Shown here in pieces: positions 54,514 through 62,215 of a stretch of 64,000 nucleotides of DNA (the stretch's first letter is position 1; every line of letters begins with the position of its first letter). Source of the stretch: Treponema pedis (GTDB taxonomy: Bacteria; Spirochaetota; Spirochaetia; Treponematales; Treponemataceae); the NCBI RefSeq assembly GCF_017161325.1, contig NZ_CP045670.1:496001-560000 (forward strand), read 5' to 3'. Position numbers and translations under genes: made by a program. The notes beneath the pieces are model-generated. The model did no database searches. It saw only the letters and a list, made by a program, of their open reading frames with translations, and had not been told where the DNA came from.

Positions 54514-54594
54514 CTTCCTATAAAATAAACAACCGGAAAAATCTTCAGATTTTGAGGATTGTTTATTTTCCCGCGCTTTTGCAAGCGCAGCTTG

Positions 54595-54679
54595 AAAACG
54601 GCATACAATAAATCGAGCGCCTCAAAGTAAGCTCGATAAGTGCTTTTAAGCAACGCCGTTTGCGTTGCTTAAAATAAAC
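54595..54679. repeat. 85-bp direct repeat, copy 2, overlapping the 3' end of the GGDEF gene
   Basis: Same sequence as copy 1 with a few substitutions. The inner inverted repeat TTTTAAGCAACGC-CGTTT-GCGTTGCTTAAAA is perfect (13-bp arms, 54643-54673) and can act as a terminator in either direction. The stop codon and last ~10 codons of the diguanylate cyclase gene lie in it. Confidence 0.85.
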
Positions 54680-55629
54680 GTCCTGTTTCTCCCCTCTTCT
54701 TTCGCCTTATAAAGGGCGTTATCGGCAAGCTTTAATAATTCCGCAGCCGCAATACCGGGCGTATAATGTGCAAGCCCTATAGAACAGGAGACCCTTAAAT
54801 CCGGCTGTTCGGTAAATACAAGAGTGTTTACACTTTCACAAACTTTTTTGCATTGCATTTCAGCTCTTTCAAAAACGCCTTGTATTATAAAGCAAAACTC
54901 ATCTCCGCCGTACCTTATTAAAATATCTTCCGAATTAAAACAACGTTTAAAAGTATCGGCTATAGCTAAAAGAATTTTATCGCAAAACACTGCACCGTAT
55001 TCTTTGTTAAGTTTTCCGAAATGGTCTATATCAACCATTGCAAGATTTACGTCTTCATGCCTGCGTATTCCGCGTTTTATAAGACTTTCAAAAGATTCAT
55101 CTAAATACCTTCTATTGTACAATCCCGTAAACTCATCGGTAATAGCTCTCTTTTTCGCGTCATCGCCCCATTGAATAATTTGAGAAAGCAGGCTGTCCGT
55201 ATCAACTAACCTATGGCTGGTAATTTTAAGCATATTGTTTAATACCGAAGCCGCAATTTTAGGCTGGTCTATTATAAGCGAAGAGAAATCTTGAGATTTA
55301 AGCACAAGACACGCAACAGGTTCTACAGCCTTGCAAGTTGCGGAGCGAAGCTCCTGTTCAAGCATTGCCATTTCTCCGAAAAAATCTCCCGCTCCCAAAC
55401 GTACAAGCTCTATTTCCTTTCCTTCGCTTTTTACGGAAACGGCAATCGTTCCTTTTACTATAATAAAAAGCTCATTTCCCGGCTCTTTTTCGTATACCAA
55501 AGTTTGATTCTCATCAAATTCCGAATAAAACATTGCGGAGGCTAAAACTTCAATTTCTTCCATAGCCAGACCGCTGAAAAGTCTTGCTTTTTTTAAGGTT
55601 TTAAGCCATTTTTGTTTAGATTCATTCAT
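54646..55629 (-). CDS. Cyclic nucleotide-binding domain + GGDEF diguanylate cyclase
   Basis: 327 residues, cytoplasmic. The N-terminal cNMP-binding/Crp-like domain (about 10-125) includes GDFFGEMAMLEQELRSAT with the phosphate-contacting Arg. A helical linker follows. The C-terminal GGDEF domain (about 160-320) has DEFTGLYNRRYL, VDIDHFGKLNKEYG, an intact IRYGGDEFCF active site and CSIGLAHY. It probably makes cyclic di-GMP in response to a nucleotide or other ligand. It overlaps the upstream paralogue by eight bases (downstream in operon order). The last residues (SNANGVA) come from the 85-bp repeat rather than from the family. Confidence 0.88.
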   Translation of the reverse strand: MNESKQKWLKTLKKARLFSGLAMEEIEVLASAMFYSEFDENQTLVYEKEPGNELFIIVKGTIAVSVKSEGKEIELVRLGAGDFFGEMAMLEQELRSATCKAVEPVACLVLKSQDFSSLIIDQPKIAASVLNNMLKITSHRLVDTDSLLSQIIQWGDDAKKRAITDEFTGLYNRRYLDESFESLIKRGIRRHEDVNLAMVDIDHFGKLNKEYGAVFCDKILLAIADTFKRCFNSEDILIRYGGDEFCFIIQGVFERAEMQCKKVCESVNTLVFTEQPDLRVSCSIGLAHYTPGIAAAELLKLADNALYKAKEEGRNRTFILSNANGVA

Positions 55630-56590
55630 TTATATCCTCCGCAAAAAGAATTAAGGAGCCGCCGCGGGCACGTCCTTTAAGAGGCATTTCGGCACAAAGT
55701 TTTATAAATTTTTCCGCAATATAATCCGTTTCAGGATAAATTAAAACTCCCAAACTCATACTTAAATTAAAATCGGCATTTATAACGGGAGAAATATCTA
55801 AAGCTTCAAGTTCACTTTTTATTTTTTCGGCAAGAGCTGCGGCCTGCTCACGGGATTGATTCGGCGTCAAAACGGCAAATTCATTTCCCTGATAGCGGAT
55901 TAAAACGGATTCCGTATCCAAAAAACAGCTTAAGCGGCTGCCGATAAATGCAATACAGGCATCTCCTTTTTCATGTCCGTAAGTATCGTTAATTGCCTTA
56001 AAATTGTCGGGTTTCATCATAATAAGCGAAAATCCGGTTTTCATAAAATTTAAAATATTTTCATCAAGATAAGCCTTGTTCAATAAACCTGTAAGTTTAT
56101 CTCCGTAAACCTGTTTTTGCAATTCCTGCATAAGGGGAGAGTTTTCTTTAATAAGAGTATTTGCTTTTCGTGTCCTTTTTGCAACCGTAATTAAAAAAGA
56201 TTTTAAAAGATGTGCGTATACCGAAAGATTTCCCGCCAACAAATCGGAAGCGCATTTTCCGTCTTTCGGAAATGAAAGAATTACGGAATTTTCGTTTGCC
56301 GAAGCTATCGCATTTTGGTTTTGACCTGTAATCATAGCGGTTTCTCCGAACATTTCTCCGGCAACGAATTCGGCTAAAGCGGTATTATCTTCGGAAGAAA
56401 GAATTATTATATTACCCTTTAGGATAAGATAAAATCTATCGCCTTTTTGATATTGATTAAATATAATATCTCCTTTTTTATAGGAATCTACATTGGAATT
56501 TTCCGCGATAACTCTTAAATACTCCGTACTCCAGCCCGTAAAAAGAGGTGTTTTACTTAGCGCTTTTATTTTTTGTGCATCGGTAACCAT
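55622..56590 (-). CDS. Cyclic nucleotide-binding domain + degenerate GGDEF protein
   Basis: About 322 residues, same architecture as the gene after it. The GGDEF signature is changed to IRYQGNEFAVL, and the cNMP pocket reads GEMFGETAMITGQNQNAIAS, without the conserved Arg. Cyclase activity is therefore doubtful; it may be a receptor or a regulatory partner of the active paralogue. The start is placed at ATG 56590, preceded by GGAAAG; the frame to 56620 runs into a TATACT-like promoter element. First gene of the pair; stop and start overlap by eight bases. Confidence 0.82.
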   Translation of the reverse strand: MVTDAQKIKALSKTPLFTGWSTEYLRVIAENSNVDSYKKGDIIFNQYQKGDRFYLILKGNIIILSSEDNTALAEFVAGEMFGETAMITGQNQNAIASANENSVILSFPKDGKCASDLLAGNLSVYAHLLKSFLITVAKRTRKANTLIKENSPLMQELQKQVYGDKLTGLLNKAYLDENILNFMKTGFSLIMMKPDNFKAINDTYGHEKGDACIAFIGSRLSCFLDTESVLIRYQGNEFAVLTPNQSREQAAALAEKIKSELEALDISPVINADFNLSMSLGVLIYPETDYIAEKFIKLCAEMPLKGRARGGSLILFAEDINE

Positions 56591-56664
56591 TTCTTTCCGC
56601 CTTAAAGTATAATATACCACATTTTTATTAAAATTTGAAGTTATTGATTTACGGCTTAAAAAAG

Positions 56665-58821
56665 TTATTTTTTAAGCAGCTTGCTCATTACGGTAAAAAA
56701 ATCTTTAATATTCATTTTAAATACTGCATGGAGAACAAGCCAGCCTATTGCCGAAATAATTATAATAGTTGCAATTGCAATCAGCCATTTTTTTCCGGTT
56801 TTTTTATCGGCGAACGGGTCCCGTCCGATAAGGCGCGAACCTGAGGGAATTAACTTAAGCTTAGTCATAGAGCCGCCGAACGGAATATTTATTTTAAGCT
56901 GAGTATTTATTGCCCAGCCGTTTGCTTCCAATACAGGCCCTATACTGCGCTTACGTAATTTTATTCCTGCAAGAATTACAGACGGTCCTGAAATAAGCAA
57001 GAGAAGCCCTATAACTCCGGCAGGGAGCCAAAAGCCCAAGCCGAAGAGAGCTTGCAGTATACCGCTTACTAAGGCTGAAATACCGCCTATCGCCGTGCCT
57101 ACTAAGGCAATTGTGCCTAAATCGAGTTTTTTCGGCGTTATAGGCTTTTCCAAAGTTCCGGCTTTATCTGCAGAAGCGACCGCCGCTGCCGTTTGCCCCA
57201 GCTTTTCTTCGGATTTTTTATCGGCGTCCGCAGCACGTTTTGCAATTTGACCTTCTATCATTGCCGAAAGTTTTCGGTACGGCAAAAAAAAGGCTTCTTT
57301 TAAACTGATAGGATTTATTATTACCCTTGTTACGGTTGCGTCCCAATCGTTCCCTTCGCGGTCATAAAAAATTCCGTTCCGTCCTGCGATGATTGTATTG
57401 CCGCTGCCGTTTGTAAACATAGCTAAAAGCTTTTTTGTTTCACCCTTGCGTTTTATATCGCAATAAACCAAAAAAGAACCGGTTATAGGGTCAAGAGATG
57501 CGTGCCGGGCATCTTCCGTTAAATAAAAGCATAAATCGGCAGAGCGCGAATCGAAATATAAAATACCGGCTTGGAATACCGCCCCTTTACCCTCGTAAAA
57601 GTCGGTAAACGTAATAAAGTTATTAAGAAGGCGGAATATGTTTCTGCGGTATAATACAAGTTTTTCCAAATCGGAAATTTTTGAGCGCTCAGCTTCTATA
57701 TAAAGTTTTTTCTCTATAAAGGAAAAAAGGCCGCTTTTTTGTTCGGGCCGTATTATTTCTTTTAAATATTCGACTCCGAGTTTTGAAACCTCAAATTGAG
57801 GTTTTGATTTTTGCCATAAAGAATATGCACTTAATTTTTCTTTTATTACGTTCCAATTATTTTCGGAAAGAACCGTTAAATTTCCTAAAAGAGGCGTAAC
57901 GGTATTGTCGGTAAATATTTTTATTTTTGCAATCCACGCGGGGTTTATACCTTCAGTAAGCGGAAGAGGTTTTTCTTCGTCAATTGAAGCAAGAGGCAAT
58001 GAAGCTAAAAAGCCGTTATTGCCGCTTAAAGATTCCGTAATCAAAGATTTAAAATTTTCACCGTCGGCGCAAAGAGAAGCCTTTGCCTTAGGCTCATATT
58101 TTGCAAGTTTACACCGGATAAAAAAATCATCTATTTTTTCTTCTACCGGTTTTAAGGACTCTAAGGCTTTTTCCGTTTGCTCTTGAGAAAGCGGAAGAAC
58201 CCCGTCTTTTTGTAAATCGTCATTCCATTTTAAAAACGGCTTAACCTGTTCATAAAAAGTATTTATTATTTTTTCCGCTTCCGCTGAAATATTGGTTGAG
58301 TTATAAGAGCCTGAAGCAATAATCGCTTCAAGAATTTTATGCATTTTTTCTTCATCGGTAGAATCTTCCGAAAGCTCCGCCGATACGGTAAGGATATGCT
58401 CCGTAAAGAATTTTTTTTGCGAGTGAACATCTTCAAGGGTAATTTCTTTTTTATCCCCTTTTTTGATATTCTCCAAAAGCATTTTCGCTGAAGAGGCAAG
58501 GTCCCGATTTTTAAATTCTTCAAGAGGAACTGAATCGCCTTCTTCCAACAGCAGTTCCGGATTTTTTATATTTGAACAAATCCAATCAACCGCATTTAAA
58601 AGTTCTTCAGGTTTTATATGCCCGTCATTGTCGGTATCGATAAGTTTTGCGGTTTCTCCGTCAAAAACAATTCCGTTTACCGGCATGGATAAGGCTGTCC
58701 ACAATTTTAAATCAAGTTCTCTTAAATGTAAAAGCTCTTCACCTGATGTAAGCTGTACTTGAGTTACTCCGCCGAATCTGACGAATTTCCATTTATAAGA
58801 TTTATTTGTATTTATATCCAT
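56665..58821 (-). CDS. Large EF-hand-containing membrane protein of unknown function
   Basis: 718 residues; I do not recognise the full-length family. Near the N-terminus (about 62-75) is a clear calcium-binding EF-hand loop, DTDNDGHIKPEE. The middle (~100-500) is mostly helical and charged. Another segment (about 400-520) is strand-rich and contains YCDIKRKGETKKLLAMFTNG and FFLPYRKLSAMIEGQIAKRA. The C-terminus has two or three membrane helices (LGTIALVGTAIGGISALVSG, a neighbouring LPAGVIGLLLLISGPSVIL, and a later AIATIIIISAIGWLVLHAVF). No signal peptide is seen, so the bulk should be cytoplasmic with a C-terminal anchor. It is a single gene with own leader. Confidence 0.75.
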   Translation of the reverse strand: MDINTNKSYKWKFVRFGGVTQVQLTSGEELLHLRELDLKLWTALSMPVNGIVFDGETAKLIDTDNDGHIKPEELLNAVDWICSNIKNPELLLEEGDSVPLEEFKNRDLASSAKMLLENIKKGDKKEITLEDVHSQKKFFTEHILTVSAELSEDSTDEEKMHKILEAIIASGSYNSTNISAEAEKIINTFYEQVKPFLKWNDDLQKDGVLPLSQEQTEKALESLKPVEEKIDDFFIRCKLAKYEPKAKASLCADGENFKSLITESLSGNNGFLASLPLASIDEEKPLPLTEGINPAWIAKIKIFTDNTVTPLLGNLTVLSENNWNVIKEKLSAYSLWQKSKPQFEVSKLGVEYLKEIIRPEQKSGLFSFIEKKLYIEAERSKISDLEKLVLYRRNIFRLLNNFITFTDFYEGKGAVFQAGILYFDSRSADLCFYLTEDARHASLDPITGSFLVYCDIKRKGETKKLLAMFTNGSGNTIIAGRNGIFYDREGNDWDATVTRVIINPISLKEAFFLPYRKLSAMIEGQIAKRAADADKKSEEKLGQTAAAVASADKAGTLEKPITPKKLDLGTIALVGTAIGGISALVSGILQALFGLGFWLPAGVIGLLLLISGPSVILAGIKLRKRSIGPVLEANGWAINTQLKINIPFGGSMTKLKLIPSGSRLIGRDPFADKKTGKKWLIAIATIIIISAIGWLVLHAVFKMNIKDFFTVMSKLLKK

Positions 58822-58855
58822 AAAGTCTCCCGTAATTTTGCTATATTATTTTAAA

Positions 58856-59146
58856 TTAATATATATTGCAATAAGGTATTTTTTTTAAAGCGTCAATATC
58901 TTTTTGTTTAAAAGTGAGTCTTGTCAACACCGCTTTATTTTTATCAATTTTAGACATAACATAATCAAAATATTTACTTGAAGTGGTTGCTACAAGATAA
59001 ACATCGGCATTTTCTATAATCGTAAAGTCATCGGTCTCTATACTTTTGGTTTTTATGATAAGAGAGTTTCCGAATAAATTAAAAAGACAGTCTTTATATG
59101 ATACGGCAACAGCAGACGATATTGTTATAATAAGAAGTTTTTGCAT
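58856..59146 (-). CDS. Small hypothetical protein, possibly a truncated sensory domain
   Basis: 96 residues. Sequence alternates strand and helix (LLIITISSAVAVSYKDCLFN, ADVYLVATTSSKYFDYVMSK, then AVLTRLTFKQKDIDALKKIP). The second half resembles the segment preceding the AAA+ domain in some sigma-54 activators (a D-LVLTTSP-like strand followed by an R-x-I/F-x-x-x-x-L-x-x-L-x-x-IP motif). No AAA+ or DNA-binding region follows, so it may be a remnant or a free-standing domain. AGGAGG precedes the ATG at 59146, which argues that it is translated. Assignment is weak. Confidence 0.5.
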   Translation of the reverse strand: MQKLLIITISSAVAVSYKDCLFNLFGNSLIIKTKSIETDDFTIIENADVYLVATTSSKYFDYVMSKIDKNKAVLTRLTFKQKDIDALKKIPYCNIY

Positions 59147-59232
59147 TTCAGCCTCCTAAAATCGATTGTTGCAATTTATAGAATATATTTTTGTGAATAT
59201 AAAAAATTTTAGACTGTAATTTATCGGTATGT

Positions 59233-61008
59233 TTACTCAGACCGTTGATAAAACAAACGTGCCGTAACACCTATAAATAAAAGTATCAGCATTCCGAATA
59301 TAATGAGCGAAACATATTTAGGTGTAACCGAAACAAAAAAGGCAACTAATAATTTATATGCATATCTTATTGTTTCCACCAAAAGATAAGCAAAAAACGG
59401 GCAGAGAGGGACTGCTATAATCCAGCGTTTTTTAAATTTAGCTCCCGAAGACAATCTAAAAATCCACGCAATTATTACAGCCGCAATCGAAATAATTAAA
59501 AGTAAAAGAGGTTCCGCCAACCTGAATAAAATTTCACGTAAATAAGCGGCTTTTATAAATCCGTATTTTTCGGCTTTTAAGCTGAAATAATACAAAGAAG
59601 AAAGTTTCATTTCTACAGGACCGCGCGAAGCGGCTTCTATTAAATTAAAATCGGCAAGACTCATAGGTAAAATGATATTATAATAATTTTTTTCAGGCAA
59701 TTCTCCAATAATAATATTCGGAGAAATATCATTGCCGTAAATATTTCTATCTACCGAACGCAATTGAAGCATTAATGAAACACTGCCGTCCGCATTTTCA
59801 ATACGTTTTAATTTGGAATAAGGAATTAAAATGGAGTATTTTACCTTTCCGTGCTCGGAATAAGTATATTCCGTATTCATCAGATAGATATGATAACTCT
59901 TTTTATCTGCAACCCGAGCTATACCGCAAATTCTTATTTTTGAATTTGCTTCAATACCCCCTACGGTAAACGAAATATTTTTATTAAGTGTAAATGCGGG
60001 CAGATTTTCAATTTCATCTTTAAAAAAAGTATTGTTTTCAAGATTTATCTTTGACAGTTTAAGAAAGCGTTCAACTTCAGGGTCCGTTTTAGTATTATCC
60101 CGTTTTAATAAATCGTTTTTAATTTGCAAAAAGGAATAATACGCTTTTATAAAATTTCCGGTTTGCATAGCTTCGTATGCGGCTTTTTTATCTTTAAAAA
60201 GAACGATTCCCGCCTCTTCTAAAGTTTCGGCAAGACCTTTTTCAACTTCTTCCCATGATTTTTTTGCAACGGCTTCCGCCTCCGTTTTTAAAGGATTTCC
60301 GTTATCAAAGGTTTGTTCCGCAAGTTTTGCGTAGTAATGCGCGGTATATAAATCGTGAGTAACCATTGCTCTTTCCGCAATTTTAAGAGCCTGTTCAGGC
60401 GACAGCTTTTCCGAAATTTTAAGTTCTTCTGTATTTTCTAAAGACATATCGGCTTTATTTACAATTGAAGATTCCTCATTTGAAATTTTTATCGTATCGT
60501 AAATTTTTTTAGCTTCGCCGCCTTCAGGCCAAACATTTACCGCTTTTTCAATATGCTGCAAGGCGTTTTCATATTCTTTACGAGCCGCCGCTTCTTTTGC
60601 AAGTTTTGTATATTCATTATAAGTTTCGGTTTTAAGTAAGACATCGGATTGTTTTTCTAAAAGAATCGGTTTTACGGCTTCGGCAAGGACAACATAAACG
60701 GAAACCGCTATAATCGAAACAATAAAAAAAGACCTTATAAATTTTAACATTATCGAAGAGCCTCTTTGCATTGTTACGGGCCCGTATCTTCCGAAAATAA
60801 TCGTATACCCCAAAATTAAAGAGCTGACATACAAAAACGGAAGATAAAATATGAACAGCAAAACCGCTTCTCTAATTTTCCAGCCTATTAAAAAGTGAGG
60901 CAGTAAATTTACTCCCATCGGAAAAAAGAATACGAAAGTAAAGCAGCTTATAATTCCTATTAAAAGATGCACAAAAATATATGGAGTTAATTTTGATATT
61001 TTATGCAT
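59233..61008 (-). CDS. Membrane protein with TPR-like periplasmic region (LptF/LptG-like topology)
   Basis: 591 residues. Three N-terminal membrane helices (about 10-30, 45-70, 88-108) are followed by a large outer region. The first part of that is helical with TPR-like signatures (AAARKEYENALQHIEKAVNVWP, KLAEQTF), about 130-300. The second is strand-rich (about 330-460). It ends with SLADFNLIEAASRGPVEMKL and three membrane helices. This order, and the segment before the last helices (a residue pattern like PxEMSL...ELxxRLAxPL: PVEMKLSSLYYF, YLREILFRLAEPLLLLI), recalls LptF/LptG, but with a TPR insertion. It is contiguous with the next gene (TAAATG). Function unknown. Confidence 0.6.
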   Translation of the reverse strand: MHKISKLTPYIFVHLLIGIISCFTFVFFFPMGVNLLPHFLIGWKIREAVLLFIFYLPFLYVSSLILGYTIIFGRYGPVTMQRGSSIMLKFIRSFFIVSIIAVSVYVVLAEAVKPILLEKQSDVLLKTETYNEYTKLAKEAAARKEYENALQHIEKAVNVWPEGGEAKKIYDTIKISNEESSIVNKADMSLENTEELKISEKLSPEQALKIAERAMVTHDLYTAHYYAKLAEQTFDNGNPLKTEAEAVAKKSWEEVEKGLAETLEEAGIVLFKDKKAAYEAMQTGNFIKAYYSFLQIKNDLLKRDNTKTDPEVERFLKLSKINLENNTFFKDEIENLPAFTLNKNISFTVGGIEANSKIRICGIARVADKKSYHIYLMNTEYTYSEHGKVKYSILIPYSKLKRIENADGSVSLMLQLRSVDRNIYGNDISPNIIIGELPEKNYYNIILPMSLADFNLIEAASRGPVEMKLSSLYYFSLKAEKYGFIKAAYLREILFRLAEPLLLLIISIAAVIIAWIFRLSSGAKFKKRWIIAVPLCPFFAYLLVETIRYAYKLLVAFFVSVTPKYVSLIIFGMLILLFIGVTARLFYQRSE

Positions 61009-61875
61009 TTACATTTTCTCCTTTATTCTCATTCTGCTTTGACGCGGAATACGTCCCGTTTTGCCGGGTTTCGGCGGTTTCTTTTGTTTTACTTTTTTTA
61101 TTTTAGACATACGTTTATGCGGATTGCTCCTTTTGTATCGAATTAAAAGTAAAAGCCCCGTATAAGCGAAAAATAACAAGGCAAGTGCCGTAAAACAAAT
61201 CGGAAAAATCCAAATTTGCGGAAGATTCAGCGGTAAACGGTTTTGTATTATTTGAATAAAATTTACGGATTTTGCATATCCGTATGCATAAAAAAGCAGA
61301 CCTGAAAGAAAAGGTAAAAGGCTGAAGTTTATTATCTTCCAATCGGTACAAACGGTGCAAATCCAAAATGAAAGTATTACGAAAAAAAAGGAACCTGCAA
61401 ACAGCAGGTATTGCAAATAACCTTTAGTATAGTAAAAATACATATCGTTCAATACCGGGTTTATCAGTTTATTTGCAGCTTGAATAAATGCGGGAGGCTC
61501 AATAAATTCGATTAAATATTTATCATCAACGGTTTCTTTTGTTTGTGCATTTAACATTGAATTTATTTTTTTTCCTTGAGAATAGCAAAGCGGAATAACT
61601 CCGGCAAAAAAAATTCCGAAGATAACTGCGAAAAGTAAAAATGAAATTATTCGTTTGGAATAATGCCTCATTAAAAAAACGTAAACCGAAAAGATTGCCG
61701 CAATACATGCAAGCGGTGCCGTCAAATACATTGTGTGCAGCATAGAGTATAATAAAAAATACCCGGTTCCGCCTGCCGTCAAATATTCCCGGATACCCGC
61801 AAATATTGAAAAAGAGACAAGCCATAAAATAAAATTTATAATAAAAACTACCGGCACTAAAAACGAATTTTTCAT
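61009..61875 (-). CDS. Integral membrane protein with basic C-terminal tail, unknown function
   Basis: 288 residues with about six hydrophobic segments (near 8-28, 38-60, 80-100, 150-175, 182-200, 220-245), and a strongly basic 40-residue tail rich in Lys, Arg and Pro (KKVKQKKPPKPGK). The outer loop between segments 3 and 4 (about 100-150) is small. It is translated immediately before the TPR membrane protein (TAA then ATG adjacent). The two probably form one complex. I do not recognise the family. Confidence 0.6.
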   Translation of the reverse strand: MKNSFLVPVVFIINFILWLVSFSIFAGIREYLTAGGTGYFLLYSMLHTMYLTAPLACIAAIFSVYVFLMRHYSKRIISFLLFAVIFGIFFAGVIPLCYSQGKKINSMLNAQTKETVDDKYLIEFIEPPAFIQAANKLINPVLNDMYFYYTKGYLQYLLFAGSFFFVILSFWICTVCTDWKIINFSLLPFLSGLLFYAYGYAKSVNFIQIIQNRLPLNLPQIWIFPICFTALALLFFAYTGLLLLIRYKRSNPHKRMSKIKKVKQKKPPKPGKTGRIPRQSRMRIKEKM

Positions 61876-61998
61876 AGCTCTTACATTTTAGCATAAAAAA
61901 ATCCGTTTTGCAATGCAGCAGACAAAGAAAATAAACTGTGATAAAATAAAAAGCGTACCGCCGTATTTTAAACAAATCCGAAAAGGCGATGTGCGGAT

Positions 61999-62053
61999 AA
62001 AAACTTTTTTTCGGGATTTGATAATCCCTTCAAAAAAGTTTTTATAGGAGAGG
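61999..62053 (+). repeat. 55-bp hairpin repeat, copy 1
   Basis: Identical to 62158-62212. Contains a hairpin of AAAAACTTTTTT / AAAAAAGTTTTT and GGGATT / AATCCC, followed by a GGAGAGG ribosome-site-like sequence. No gene follows this copy. Confidence 0.85.
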
Positions 62054-62157
62054 CGATAAACGGTTCGCTCTATTCGGAGCTTACCGTTTATCTTAGAGTT
62101 TTGCACAAAAGGTGCAAAACATCGTATTATTATGCGGTTTGTTTACAAGCCGCTTGA
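62054..62157. repeat. Three further inverted repeats between the duplicated hairpins
   Basis: GATAAACGGT / ACCGTTTATC (62055-62092), GTTTTGCAC-AAAAG-GTGCAAAAC (62098-62120) and GCGGTTTG-TTTA-CAAGCCGC (62134-62153, one G-U pair). With the flanking copies this makes a highly folded ~215-base region. It may be an mRNA leader for the gene that follows. Confidence 0.7.
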
Positions 62158-62212
62158 AAAAACTTTTTTTCGGGATTTGATAATCCCTTCAAAAAAGTTT
62201 TTATAGGAGAGG
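62158..62212 (+). repeat. 55-bp hairpin repeat, copy 2 (leader of eda-kdgK)
   Basis: Identical to copy 1. Here the GGAGAGG at 62206-62212 is the ribosome binding site for the ATG at 62216, so the hairpin directly abuts translation initiation. Confidence 0.85.
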
Positions 62213-62215
62213 TAT

